A stretch of DNA of 64,000 nt, from contig CM040101.1 of NCBI GenBank assembly GCA_022496805.1, forward strand, positions 9,674,501 through 9,738,500. The letters are read 5' to 3'. How positions within the stretch are numbered: position 1 is the first letter of the stretch; each line of letters begins with the position of its first letter. Of this stretch, positions 1 to 13,174 are shown piece after piece. This DNA comes from Pohlia nutans. Taxonomy: Eukaryota; Streptophyta; Bryopsida; Bryales; Mniaceae. Made by a program: the position numbers and the translations under genes. The notes beneath the pieces are model-generated. The model did no database searches and had not been told where the DNA came from. It saw only the letters and a list, made by a program, of their open reading frames with translations.

Positions 1-191
1 TCAAGCCATTCCCCAGCTAGGAAACCTAAAGCTTTCCCAAAACAAAACTCTCTCTCTGATACCACCATATAAGCTAAAGGTTTCTCAACGAGTCCTAAGT
101 GGAAATATTATGCACTAACTATCATGGTGTGTTACTACATAACCCTTAAGCACGCAAGGAGCCTCGTGGGGCCATGTTTGATCTTTTTTAA

Positions 192-1002
192 GTCAAACGC
201 CCGGGGAGGTCACTGTCAAAATTTTATTAAACCACGTGAGAAAAAATATAGGGTACATTTAATTCATTGGAGCAAAAATTTATACAAATTTTAGAAATAC
301 CATAGCATGGATGAAATGGCCTATACGGTATTATATCTAAAGTAGGGTAGGTGAAAAGTATAGGTAGTATTCTATTTTTATTAATAAAGTAGGGCCTCAA
401 ATATTTAGAGGAACGAAGAATTTATGTGAGTTCTAATGAAAATCCTTGGATTGAATGAGAATCACCCCAATTGACTAAAAATTGTCGAAGTTAGCCAATG
501 CCTAGGAATGAACCAGAAATGAAGGTTGAATTATTTGGCTTCGTGGGAAAGTCTCCTCATGATGAATTTGAGCATTAGGTGACCAATGAGATTCACGAGG
601 CTAGGGCGGGGTGGTAGTGCCGCATGCTTCTTCTCACAACATGCATTTCTCACTTAAACCTACCATCGAACATTTTAGGCACTAAGCACAGTCGTTACTC
701 TTTGAAAGTTACGTTCATGTATTGTTGTCGTTTTGTTATGTCCAAATAAGTTCAATTTATGCTGAAATTCTAGGAATTTGATAAATGGTCCAGTTTATAA
801 ATAAAATAGGTCTATAAAATAACTTTATAGTGGAAATTATATTTACCTATAGGTCTTGAAAAATACCTCAAAGTACCATTTTATCTACTAATAAGGTGCA
901 AATTATTTAAGAAATTTAGATAAATAGCCCACCTATAATTAACCCCTGACTGCATGTGGTTTACAAAAGTATGTAGTATGTAACCTCTCCGTGGTCAAAC
1001 GC
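192..1002. mobile_element. 793-bp non-autonomous element with 9-bp target duplication, copy 1
   Basis: The element runs from 201 to 993. It is flanked by a perfect 9-bp direct repeat, GTCAAACGC, at 192-200 and 994-1002. The left end reads CCGGGGAGGTCAC and the right end, reversed, reads CACGGAGAGGTTAC, giving a short imperfect terminal inverted repeat. A second copy lies at 33273-34070, nearly identical along its length. There is no coding sequence inside. A 9-bp duplication is typical of Mutator-like elements, so this is probably a short Mutator-type derivative. The superfamily is inferred from duplication length only. Confidence 0.8.
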
Positions 1003-1207
1003 TGATTTTCACCTAGTTACTAATTTTAAATGAAAATAGTCCCAACTGAAAAAATGTGGGAGCTATCTTCTGCTTTCTAGTCCAATTTACAGTTCTTCAA
1101 AATTGTTAAAATGACGTTTTTTACAGCACTTTAAAGCTCATAACCCTAAATTCCCAATATACACGACAGAAAAAGTTTTTAATCGAATTTATTTTTATGT
1201 AAGCTTG

Positions 1208-1495
1208 AGAAGCATTCCACCTACACCTTGTTGTTCATCACTATTATTTATATTTTTCTAAAAAAAATCATACTATTTTAGGCATTTTTGTAATTAATAT
1301 AACAATTACAAGAGAAAACTTTGAAAAATCTAATAAAACTCATTTTTGTTTAAATAATTATAATAAAATCAGTGTAAATCGGTCTAACAATAAATTATAT
1401 GAGAAAATTACCAAAAAGAAATCAATACATTTAAATTGTGAGAAATCGATGAGGTTTAACCGGGTAAATGTAGTGTGGACGTTTAAAGGTTAAGC
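1208..1495 (-). mobile_element. ~290-bp dispersed element (inverted copy of 51538-51846)
   Basis: Reverse-complementing this stretch gives the same order of motifs as 51538-51846: GTCCACACTACA at one end, an AT-rich body with a poly-T tract and a TTACAA segment, and a GGTGG(C/A)ATGCTT-like other end. The two ends are weakly inverted to each other. Divergence is substantial and no clear target duplication was found. It is probably a small inverted-repeat transposon relic. Confidence 0.5.
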
Positions 1496-4400
1496 GTTTT
1501 GTTGGCCATTCAATAGCATGCTTTATACTACAATCTACCCTAGCCTTCCAAACAATTATTTTTTATTTTTTATTTTTTAAAATTTTCGTGTATTCTAAAT
1601 TACACTATGTCAAAGTAGGTACTTTAAGGTTTCTATAATGCTAAAAATAATTGAATATGAGTTAAATATGTAAAAAATACGTGGTTCCAAAATATAGGGT
1701 TTCTTAAACCAAAAGCAACATTACTAATTTATATATGGACTCCAACACTTATTTCTTTGCTATTTTCACTTTGTAAAAAATAAAACCACACCATAGTCTA
1801 GAGTTTAGCGTATGCATTCTGAATTTATAAAAAGAACTTCCTATTTGAACATTCTATGCAAAATTTATAGTGGAATGAAACTTGGTGAAAAAAATACATT
1901 CATCTATAAAAAAACATGAGAAGGGAAATGATGCCTACCATTTTGACAGATGTGTGGATGGTGGAATGGATGAAGTTAGTGAGAGAAGGGATTGGAACCG
2001 AAAACGCCGAAGGGAACAAGCAGGGGGAACTCGAATACCGAAAAGACAAAGTCTAGGAATTGCTGGCAACGGCAAACTACAGATAGAGTTCTCGACTCGC
2101 TCGTTGGGGGACGCGAATCAGGTGGTAATCTTCGGCGATCTCCTATGCCAATATTTCACTTCTTAACTCACTCTCACCACTTTTTGTAATAATTACTTTT
2201 AAACAAAAAACATACACTTCCTCACACCAATTCACACTTTCACACACAAATTTAAACTTCCAACATATTAACTTTTCAATCACAACATATTATGATAGAC
2301 TTCTACAATTTAATTTCTAAACACACAAATTTCCACACAATAATCGAATATTTTTGACACCTAATTTAATTTGTTCTTATCTTTTCTAATTCTTAATCCC
2401 TAACTGCCTAACCGATCATATTTGGTCGATCTAAAATTTCAGAGTTACCAAAATTTCAGCAAAGTTTAAATGTCCATAACTTTTGCAAAAATAACAAATT
2501 ATAAACGTGATTATTTTCAATTGTAAATTTTGAAGTTGATCAACCTTTTCAAAAAGAAAATGTGAAAAGAAGTTTACTGATTTTCCTCTAAAGCCCTCAA
2601 AATGACAACATCTCAAATTGTCATAATTTTGAAAGTTCGCTCGGAATGGAATCTTTAAGTTTGTTATCAAATAAGATTAGCTCTAACATGAACAAAGTAA
2701 CCACCATGCAAAACCAATCTTTTTGACTTATCATACTTGACTCCAAGTCAAAATGACTAAACATGTATTTTTTTTATCAATTTTCAAAGATAATTCTTAT
2801 AAATTAATTATTAAAAATTCATAACATTTTTTCAAAATTTAATTGTATGGATATTGTCTTATCGTTGTGCTTTACATATACGTTTAAGGATTGTAAGTCA
2901 TAAAAGTTGTGTAAGATAGACAATATCATACATCTAGTTTCTTAAAGGACAATTAGGAGTTACTAATCCTCCCACTCAACACTAATTAATAGTCTTGTTC
3001 TATTCTACAACCTTTGCTTATAGATTTTGTTCTATGATTTGTATACAACAATTAATACCATTTATTGTAATTAAAAATGATTTCTAATACTTTTCATCCA
3101 ATGAATAATGTTGAGAGGTTTTAAAATCCTCCACCAATGTTTCAAATAATGGGCCCGGGTAGCAATCAAACTACAAAAAAAGTCATCAGTAAGTCCGTTT
3201 CTACTATCTTTTACTGTTGAACTTCTAATATCTTCCTAAATATAGATTTTTATTGAGAATTGGACTTCAAAAATTAATCTATTGAGGCCCAAACCTTGCA
3301 AAGAGTAATAAAACTTCCAATTTACCTCGGTGTACTTACTAACCGGATTTATGTAGACTCGATAAAAACAAATTTATCTTTGACCGACATCCCTATTAGA
3401 ATTTCAGGGCTTTGAATAATTGGAATAATATTTTAGAAAACTCAATTTCAGCTCTTGGATTGTCTTGTATAGGTTGGTAACTTTTGATGATTTAACAGAA
3501 TCACGGTAGGTTTTCTGATTCTGTCAAGGGGTAATTTCTAATTGTAATGATCTCTAAATTTTTCCACAAGGTTTGAGGTGCTCTAAAGACCTTTTACAAA
3601 TTTTGTGGTAATTTTAAAGTCGTTTAATTATTTTTTGAATTCTATTTACTGTCTTCAAAATTTTAAATACCTACTAAAAAATTACTAGAAATATTTATAA
3701 CTTTCTTGGGAGTCTTTGAAAGATTTAAAATACTTTTGTGATTTTTTAGAATTTTTTTAATCACTATAATTATTCATATAATTTATTGGCATAATTACTA
3801 TCTAATTTAAATGGTAATTAGTCCCTAATTTACCTTAACTTCTATTTCATAATCGTTTTAGAGATCATTCTCCTTTATACTAGAATCTTAGTAGCCTAAA
3901 TTAGCCCATATTTTGGATTGATTACCGTACCTATTTTATCCTTTCAAAGGCTAACCATAAAATCAATAGTTTTTATACAATGAATTATATGGATACTTCA
4001 CCTTTTAGTCTTATGTGGACTCTTACTGATCAACTGCTCAAGATACTGGAAGCGATTCTTGCCACTCTCTGAATGGTTGAATGAAGAAAATCGCCCATTA
4101 ATGGCAAGTTTAGTCTGCACTATAAATGTGCTAGCAACTAAGCTATACTTCGTCCGAGGCATCCGTCATATTTTCAATTGGGACACTATTTGATTTTAGT
4201 GAGTATAGTGTCTTTATAAAAGAAAAAAACATAAATGCAGTGTTTCAATGATATATCATGGTAATTTTATAATCTAATTAATTTAAAATTAGATTGAAAA
4301 TTTCTCTTTGGCTATTCTAATTCAAGTTCTATTTCTATCAAATTTTTTATTACAATGAAAATCTATTTTTTAAAATAAAAAACTAAATTTAATAAGCATT

Positions 4401-5039
4401 ATGAGTGTGAACACTAAGTGACGAACTGGTGGATCACATGCCACTAAAAATCATTTTAGGCGGCAAGCTAGTTCATAAACCTTCTAATTTGCTTTATATG
4501 AAGAAATTAGAACAACAACGAACATCATGTAGAAAAAATGTTTTACAAACCAAAAGTGCGTATACAAAAAAAACGTTTTGTTGAAGACAATTATGAATGT
4601 GTATTAAAAATATAAAGATCAAGAGTGCAAGAAGCAAAGGCACGAATTCCCAATCAAATCTCTAACTATGAAATGACCAAACTAATGTTTTCTAAGATAA
4701 ATTAGCCTCTCATGTGACATATGCTAATTTTTGGGGGGTTACGCTATTTTGATATTTTAAAAAGATTTAATTTCATATAAATTAGAATTTTACTGCTATC
4801 TATTTCCTGAAAGTCAAGAAAAAAGATTTAATTTCACCTAAATTTGAAAAAAAAAAAATTCACCTGAAGACGGAGAAAAAGGATCAACATACAAAGTTGT
4901 AAAGGGAATTTGAAAAATGATAGCAAGAGGACCATGAAGAATTAGATCATAAATTTTTGGGAGGTTGTAGATCATGTAGTTAGCTTTCCAGAATGCCTCA
5001 CTTATGAAGCAAACCACTTATTCGATCTTTATATTCACC
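1496..5039. other. AT-rich intergenic stretch, no gene seen
   Basis: No open reading frame here has recognisable protein character; the longest ones are short, AT-rich and without motifs. One possible decayed element of the TTAA family spans about 2397-2959: its left end follows TTAA and reads TCCCTAACTGCC, and its right end reads GACAATTAGGAG before TTAC. The remainder is low-complexity sequence with no RNA gene visible. Confidence 0.5.
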
Positions 5040-5295
5040 TTGTACATGTATAAGATTATCTTTGACCCATACGAATTGTAAAAGTATTAATATTTATACT
5101 TGTATTATACAAAATATTTATACAAATAGTATATCAAGCATTTGTACAAGTATTATACTGAGTATTTGTAAAAAAAATTGTACATATCTTATACAAAATA
5201 TTTATGCAAAAATTATACGAAGTACTATTTAAGCATTATATGGAGTAGTCATATGCAGATTATACAGAGTACTATACGAGCTTTATACAGAAGAA
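5040..5295. repeat. degenerate tandem repeat, ~25-bp unit
   Basis: The motif TATTATACAAAGTATTTGTA recurs in diverged form about ten times, for example TATTATACAAAATATTT, TATTATACTGAGTATTTG and TTATACAGAGTACTATA. The short ORF across it is a by-product of the repeat. Confidence 0.6.
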
Positions 5296-7555
5296 TATTG
5301 TTTATATTTGATGTATATATTGGCATTAAGGCAGTAAGATACTACTACAACATCCTCCATTTATTGAATTGAATCTAGTTGCAACCAAATTGTTCGAGAA
5401 TTTGCAAAGCAAATTCTTCTCTACTCGACAACGGAAGCGTTGTTGTCATTCTTACAAAAATCATCAAAAAGCCTCATTTCAAATCCTTTACATTGTATTT
5501 CGTGTGATAAACATGTTATAGCATTAATGTTGGATTTGAATGCATGATGAGTGTATGTTTAAGAGGGAAAAAAAAAACACCAATTTTGCATCCCTACATG
5601 TGCTGTGATTTTTCACATAAGTCTGGATTGTCTCTTTTATGTTTGGATTTGATCCAATTTATTACCGTTTTTATTAAAACATTACTAAGAAATTAAAAGC
5701 TCATTGCTTGGAAAGTGTCTATGACTTTACTTCCTATTCCGACCAATTTTGTGATGCATTGAACGCCCATTGATCAAATTCGCTCATAAATTTGATACGT
5801 TTACCGAAAAAGATGCCCTTTTTACCTTGTGAATAAGTGTATCACTATGGTGCAGATTTTAAAGCATTGGAACGTTGCACGGATCTTGAATTTCGTGAAT
5901 GTCTCTGTCCTCTATTTTTTCGTAGCAAGCGTTTTGAGGTTGTTGGCGTTGTGTAGCACTTCTGTGATTGTCAATGACAGCGCCTTAGGAGTTAATATCT
6001 TTTATGTGTTTAGCGTGTGTTAAGGGGTGTTTAGGTGCTTTTGGATGTTGTTTTGTGTGTAATTCACCGATTCATGCCAAAAACTGAATTTTTTAATTCG
6101 CATGATCTCAACCTTAGTAGGTTAGGTCCCTTGTGTGTTGTAGTATGCCGATCACTACAACGAGAATAAATATGGGCTTGTTTTTACTCTTGTGAGTAAA
6201 AGCCTATTTGTAAGTAAAATTGCGATTAAACATTTTATAACTCTATAATTGATCCATAAAATTCCCATCGTCCGGTCTATCATAACTATTTCGGAATGAC
6301 GCTTTTAGGTTAATGAATAAATAATGTTGCTCTCCTGTGCGAATCAAACCATGTTCGATGGAGCGAAAGCGCTCATTTCATATTTGAGTATGCCCAACAC
6401 ATGCTCTAGATTTCCTTAAGGAACTGCTGGAGTTCCGTTTTTTCTTGTTTTTGTTTTCCTTTAGGAACTGCTAGGAGTTTCGCTGCTTCTTGATTTTCTT
6501 TCGTTTAAAGTTTAGGGATGCTGCTAAACTTTGGTTTGTAGTGCAGGGGGATCTGCTAGTTGTTCTACTGCTCTTTGACATAAAATTTTGCTGTAATTCT
6601 TTTTATTGCTAGTTGTGGCCGGTCTGGTGGAGTGAAAAGGGTGTCCAAATCTATTTTGAATCGAGAAGCACTCATATTATATCATCTCCACGTGCGAGAT
6701 ATTATGTGCGAGAAATTATCACATATTCCTAGTGAAAACGTTGGAGGGGAAGAACGGTCATTTGATCGTGTTGTCTCGCAGTATAGTAACTGCAGTAAAA
6801 AATGAGCACATACTTTGCCATCTTAGGGAATGAACTCCATTGCAGCAACGTCCTGTTTTCCCTTGCCTCGGAATTGTAGGTACTAGCAAAACATGACGAC
6901 AATTTGGTACCCGCATTGCTAGCCAATTGTTGATTGTGGACCATTCATAGCGATGCACGTCCGGGTTACAAGGTGTTGCCATTCGCGTGTACTGGCCTGA
7001 GACTTCGCGCGATAACTTAATCGGCGTGGATGAGCAACGCGAAATCGTCTAGCTCCAATGTATCATGCAGCTAAGTGTTGCCCCCCAACAAGAACGTTGA
7101 GCCCGAGTCCACTACTAAGAGAGCCCAATCTTTCTTGTCGAGGAATGGGATCACGAGGATGTCCTCTATTCCGTTGCACCATGCTAGCCACCTCAAACCA
7201 AAATCTCCAAGCTACTCCTAGCTCATGTTTGCATCCCTGATATTGAATGGCAATAAATTTTAGGTTCCAACGCTTGCAACATGAATTAAGTCTCGCCTTT
7301 CATCACGTGTTCAAAGGACCAAGGATCGCAGCGCGAGCTCTACGAAGTGGAACCATAATAGTCTTTCAAGTTGTAGAATACAATTCCTTTCTCTCATTAG
7401 CGTTGGGACAACAACTTGTCACCATACGTTTCTAGGAAAGTATACAACATCGTCGGGTATCTTCAACAAGGGTGTGTCTTTGTACCTCCAACAAGGGTGT
7501 GCCTAGCAACCGAGACAGGTCAGACTGACGTCAGAAAGAACGGAGATATGTGATT
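5296..7555. other. intergenic, no gene supported
   Basis: There are no recognisable protein domains. The interval 6690-7540 is less AT-rich than its surroundings and has several overlapping short frames on both strands, which is more like the remnant of an old element than a gene. I found no motif that identifies it. Confidence 0.4.
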
Positions 7556-8010
7556 CAAAGGTTCTCCATTTATGTCATATACAAGTTTTTGAATGAAACA
7601 AGTGACTAATGACATGATTTTTTAGAGTTTGTATAAGTTTTATTAAAAATTAAGAAAATTAATCATCATAGATTTTTAGTATTCCTTTCAAGCAATGAAC
7701 ACTTTTACTGTTATAATTTTTATGTTAATTTTTTAGAATACTGTTAAAGTATAGTTCATGATGTTTCCGAAATGCTAAAATACATTTAATTTGAACAAAG
7801 TATATAAAAGTTATGAGTTTTTATATTTTGGGTGATATTTAAGTCAAAAACTACAAACTTCAATTTTATCTCTGGACTGCCGAATGTAATTTTTTGCAAT
7901 TTAAATTATTTTGAAAATTAAAACATACCACGCTATTGCATCTCTTATGTCATTTATAAAAATATAAAATATACCTAAAATGGATGTACATAGTAGAAGT
8001 TACGGATGGA
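7556..8010 (-). repeat. repeat R-LTR, partial copy (direct copy of 13995-14460)
   Basis: About 450 bp match 13995-14460 in the same orientation, including ATAGATTTTTAGTATTCC, GCTAAAATACATTTAATTTG and CATACCACGCTATT. It lies on the far side of the retroelement-like block at 10.1-12.2 kb from the longer copy at 13.2-14.5 kb. It could therefore be the remains of the second long terminal repeat of a - strand retroelement. That role is inferred; no TG/CA ends or target duplication were recognised. Confidence 0.5.
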
Positions 8011-9649
8011 TGAAATTTTGTTACAATTTTTCATCCGTTTTACTATCTGAATGACAACGTGCAATTATTTGCTAATTAAATTAATTTTCTTAAAATTAAT
8101 TACATCACGCTCTTCTATCCTTTATGCCATTTATAAAATATAAAACTCGTTTTTATTGGATATATATTATTGAAAATAGATGGATGAACTTTTGTTATAA
8201 TGGTTTATTTACGCAAAAGAAGATGATTAAGAGTTGTGAATGTATGTACCATCTTTGAATGAGTTTGCGATGTTAATTAAAGTTTTTTGATTTCCTTTCA
8301 CGCCACTTTTACATTTATATGCTCAATTTAAGTACATCACACAATACACAATCTTTGTGAATAAATCACAATGCTTTTCACACAAATATGCACACAAACA
8401 CACATGTTACTCCTCATCTTCACTTTATAATTTTTACAATATCTCACAAGACATAGAATAGTACATAAAAGAGAAATAGATGAGTATAAAGATTAGTTGA
8501 ACAACAAAAAAAACACTTAGATTATCACAACAAGGAAAATAACATCAATAAATAACAACAAAGTTTACAATAGCACCACATATAAGGGAAATGAAGTATC
8601 AATTGAAAATTTCTCTTCATTGGAGTGTTATACAACAACTCGCAAATGATGAAGTTTTTCACTATTGCATACCAATCCCTCTCGAGGGTTTTGCCACGAC
8701 ACAAAAAAAAAATCACAAGTTTTGCTAAAATTTTTTATTAAAAGAGATGAGAAGGGAAGAATCACAAACACCACTAAATCACCAATTCAAGTGACTAAAT
8801 TGGTGATTTTGGAGAGACAATGAGTCTTCTTAAAAACTAAACAAAACGGCCCAAAAATGCGGCTCGCGACCAAAAATCCCACCAATCACGCGAAAATTGA
8901 ATTTAAACCACGGTCGTACGAATCCTATAACTTTCGGAAGCTCTTAGTTGAGGATCCTATCTTTATGAAGTTAATTGAGCAAAAAACCCAATTAACTCCA
9001 AACCCTAATTTACTACTGGACATAAATTGTAACTTTCTAAATATAGCTCGAATCGACAAACGTTTTTCACCGTTGAATTCAGAAGGTCAAAATTAGCCTA
9101 AGGAGACTATTAACGGGCTTAAAATAGACATTTTCACCGATTTTACCTCATTTCAGCCATTTACTACTTGTAGGATTTATCATTGCTTGATCGATGTAAC
9201 TTTCGCTTCCAATTTATTTTACCCTTGATCTCCAAAGGCTTTTTTTAGTGAAAAATACCTTTTGTAACCTCCAATCGGATTCCCGGTTGGTCTTGTGTGA
9301 TTCTGGCTACCTTTTGACATTTTCGTAAAATTTACGGCAATATATTAGTTTTAAAAAAAATCATAGTTTCTTAACTTCGGTGATTCCCAAATTCAACCAC
9401 CCTAACCAAGGTATTTAAAGGTCCTTGTAACAATTTTTTGGCCAATTTAGCACCATTCGTTTATTTTTTTATGAATTTTCAAAGCTTATTTACAATCTAT
9501 AGCATTTGCGTTTTACCCTCCATAGTTACGCAAAAACTCTACAACTTTATTGAGAATCCTCAAAGTTTATTCTCAATTTTTTAGAAAGGCTTTTAACAAT
9601 CATTTCTTCTTCTACCCTTTAATTAGTTAATTACCAGCTAATTAAAATG
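8011..9649. other. intergenic, no gene supported
   Basis: AT-rich sequence. Short frames at 8525-8716 and 8857-9096 show no domain or membrane pattern. The 9100-9650 part looks weakly like 3550-3960 (both contain a CTAATTxAAATGGTAATTA motif), hinting at an old shared element. Confidence 0.35.
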
Positions 9650-10025
9650 GTAATTAATTATAAACTCCTTATCTCTTACGTCCTGTTACACTTTTACCCT
9701 AGAAGGCATTTCCTCTATTTAGAACTCAAAAGAGTTTAAATTATTCCCGACTTAGTGTAATTTTATTTTGGTCGTTGATTAAACTATTAATTTCTACAAC
9801 ATTGTTTTTTTACTTTAAAAACTATTAATGTAATTACTCTTTTATTATAACTTCACAGTTTTATGATAAAAACATCAAAATAGGTAAAAATACCTTTATT
9901 TACACTCCCAACATTTTTTCCACATTTGTTTATTATTTTTTCATTTGTTTACGTAAACACACTAATATTTGCAAAAAATAAAAAATTGCAACTCTGAACA
10001 TCAAGTGTCGACTTGGCAGCTCAAA
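9650..10025 (+). repeat. left arm of a ~375-bp inverted repeat
   Basis: Read in reverse complement this matches 15545-15985: both contain AGCTGCCAAGTCG at the inner edge, then CAAATATTAGTGTGTT, AAACAAATGTGGAAAA, AATTAATAGTTT and a CACTTTTACCCTAGA-like outer part. The arms face each other across about 5.5 kb. The right arm has a small triplication of an ACTTTAAGTCGTGATTA motif that the left arm lacks. Confidence 0.65.
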
Positions 10026-10096
10026 TATGGCCACCATATGTGGGCTGATTTTCCCAAAATCAGAACGGACTCAGAACTTTTGCTACATAGACGTAA

Positions 10097-12187
10097 TTAT
10101 GGTACTAGACCGATTCGTTTCTCGGTTGACTTTATGAGATTCCTGAACCTCACAATGCTTCCATCCTCTAAATATGAATTTTCTACTAACCATTGAGCAA
10201 AATTCTCCTCATCGTCATCAAAATCATATAATCTTAGTTCAATGCATTTCATCAGGACAAGATCTACAAGAGATTCTATTGTCAGAGATTCATGTAGCGA
10301 TGACTTAACTGTAGACAGATTTAGTGGTTCTAACGGATTTGGATTGAATTGTTTATCAATACTCACTGACCGTGATAGAATAGTTAGCGTCGTCAGATTT
10401 GATTAAGGTCCGTAGGTGAAGGTTAGTTTCACTGCTTGCCAATCTGCTACGCTATTACATTTTCTAAAAAACCCCTTTCCAAAAGCAAAAGACAACCCTT
10501 CTGTCGTTTTTCATGGCTACCATTTCGAAGTTGGGTTTACAATCAACGCCTGCACTTTTCATACGAAGGCTGTTAATCTTCCCAAGTGGTTTTCACATCC
10601 TCTGATCTGCAATTCTTATTGTCACGTACGAGGGGTCAATGATTAACAAGCCTAACTTATTCATAGTAGTTCATGGCATGACATTAAAATTGCTACAGTC
10701 ATCAATGATAATCTGTGAGATCTGTTTATCACAAATCTCTATTTCAATTTTAATGAAATCAAATTTCTCGTTACCATTAGGTTCGTATTCGGGTTCTCTG
10801 GTTTCATAAAGGTGATGAACTTTAGACACTTTTCTATCATGTCTCCGATTAGTAGCTCCCTCTCTCATACGTTTATTAAGAGAAGACGCCAATTGGATCA
10901 GCTGATCAAACGAAATGACAACTTTGGCCTTAACTAAATCGTTCTACAAATCGTAAAATTGAAACGTATTGATAGCCTATTTGGGCCAAATTTTTATTTT
11001 GAGCGTTTGTGAAAAATGAATGTAAAGTTGATAGTCCTTTTCGTTTGGTTTTACGAAGGCTCTTTTTCTAAATTCATTTCTCGTGTAATATCTTTTGAAG
11101 AGAGTTTTCAGAGGATTCTGAGGAGGAGTCTACTCTCATTATCTTTTACAACGGTATCAAGATCCGTTTTGAGACCCTTACAAGTGATCACAAAAAATGA
11201 AACCTCTTCATTCGACCTATCAATGTCAGGCAACGACATGATGATCATCATTGTTTGATGTTTTACTACTGTTTCATTGATTTGGGCAGTAATTACATAC
11301 ACATCTTGCTAAACGTCAGAATTTTGCACCTGAATTGCTCTCTGATTCGTTTGCAAAATCTTCTGTGCATTTTGCGTCTGTCTATGATTTGATGGTCATA
11401 ATAAAGGTTTAGAGGATCAAAGAGTTGTTTAGGCGTTGAGGTTCTCGCTCCTCTTATGTTTTCTTGAGTTTATCTATCATAATCAGAAAGAGGCATTGTG
11501 AGGGGTATTACCTTGTTGATTGCTTTACAAAACTGTATCGAATGAGGTTCGTTGAAATTGCTACAAACAACCTTATTCTCAATCTAGCACCCGCTGGAAC
11601 ATGCTTTCTTTCACATACGTTGTGTATGAGGTATTGTGACTTTCTGTTGAAATTGTCGTTGATCCTCCCTTGACATTTTTTATATGGAGTTGATATGGCT
11701 GGGATTGTCGAGATGGATGTAATTGTATTTGTGACTCTTAGTATTGTTGATTTATTGTTTGTCCATCCTGAAACACCGGAGATAAATGAGTCGTATAACT
11801 AGCTAGATTAAAACAATTAGGATTATGATAATTAGGGGTAGTATACCATAATCTCGATGTATAAGGCCTTGACTCATGATAAATTGACATAGACTTTTGC
11901 CCCATTGTCGAAGAGGTTATTTATTCGTTTAACGATCTCATCCCACGCATATGCTCCTCTTTCAAATCCTTCGTTGCAGACTTAATTTTACTGTTTATTT
12001 GTATTGATAATTCTGAATTTAACAATTGTGTTGGTTCTTGAGTGACTATTGGTTGATGTATCTGAATCGCCCCTACACCATACTGATATGGTGCAATATT
12101 GTGATAATACAGTAGGAGTTCAATAGTTAATAATGATGGGGATGAAGTTAGAATTGAGCTCACTAGCCTTTCTTTCCATTCGATCAT
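10097..12187 (-). pseudogene. decayed retroelement-like coding block (gag/protease remnants)
   Basis: A run of broken - strand frames (12187-11921, 11302-11108, 10892-10671, 10366-10097) gives hydrophilic, charged peptides of the kind found in retroelement polyproteins. The most telling is 10892-10671, whose end reads IIIDDCSNFNVMP, resembling the aspartic-protease active-site segment of Ty3-type elements (hydrophobic stretch, D-S/G-G/A-S, then N-hydrophobic-M), here with C in place of G. No reverse transcriptase motif (YxDD) or integrase was found. The order, gag-like upstream and protease-like downstream on the - strand, would fit with the repeat at 13.2-14.5 kb as the 5' long terminal repeat. 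The family assignment is an inference from one short motif and context. Confidence 0.35.
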
Positions 12188-13174
12188 TCCCCTTGTCGAT
12201 TATCTCCACTTCAGAGACGTTTTTTAAATTCATTATCCTTTGCGTGAGATTCTCTGTTCGTGTAAACATTTATCCTGCAAAAAGTAGTATATGATAGTGC
12301 CTTCATTAAGCAAAGTCTTTACATACCTTGTACAAACCGCTCGGAATCTTCTCAAGTACGAAAATATATTTTTCGCGCATTCTTATCGAATGCTGGTCAA
12401 CGCTGTCAGAACTTGTTGTTGTCAAGTTTCTGGTTTCAATTGCCTTAAAAAGGTAGCTTGCAGCTGAGGCTATGTGGTAAGGTTTTGACTAGATGCAATC
12501 GATTCTAAGCATATGCTTAATGTTGTTAGAAACTAAATTAGATAATATTTTAATGCCGTTACCAAATTTGTGATGAAGAGTTTTTTGTATCTCTTTATGT
12601 GCATCGTCGAGTTTGCATTTTCAGAACCCACATATCTCAGTAGATTCGAAGGTGTTTGTCATGCGTTGTTTGACATGTAAGGTACTTGAATAGTTAAACC
12701 CTTTGAGAGCATCATTGAGTCGATTTGCGCCTGTTGATTAGGCGGGGATTGATGGCCTTAACGCTTCGAGCTGCTCCGTTCATCACTTCTTGTCGATTGA
12801 CAGATTGTTGATGATTAATTGAATGCTCGTGAGATAATACTTCTCTTTCTACCCTTATTTACTTTTTCACTATAAGTATTTTACTGTTTTACTTCGAAGT
12901 ACCCTATCACTAGTAGGCAATCTTGTAGATACTCTTCCAAACATTCAACTTTTTACTATTATGCGTAAACGAATATTTGTTTCTCCTCACCAAACTGCCT
13001 AATGATGACATCAGTTTATATTAAAACCTTTACTAATACATTTTCAAGTTATTCACTTAAATATATGGAGACATCTTGAAATTTTTCGTTCAACAGTAAT
13101 CTTGATATGTTTTATTTCTCCTCCTTTCTCGGAACATCACATGTTTGAATAGACTTTTATAGGGATAAAAGTCG

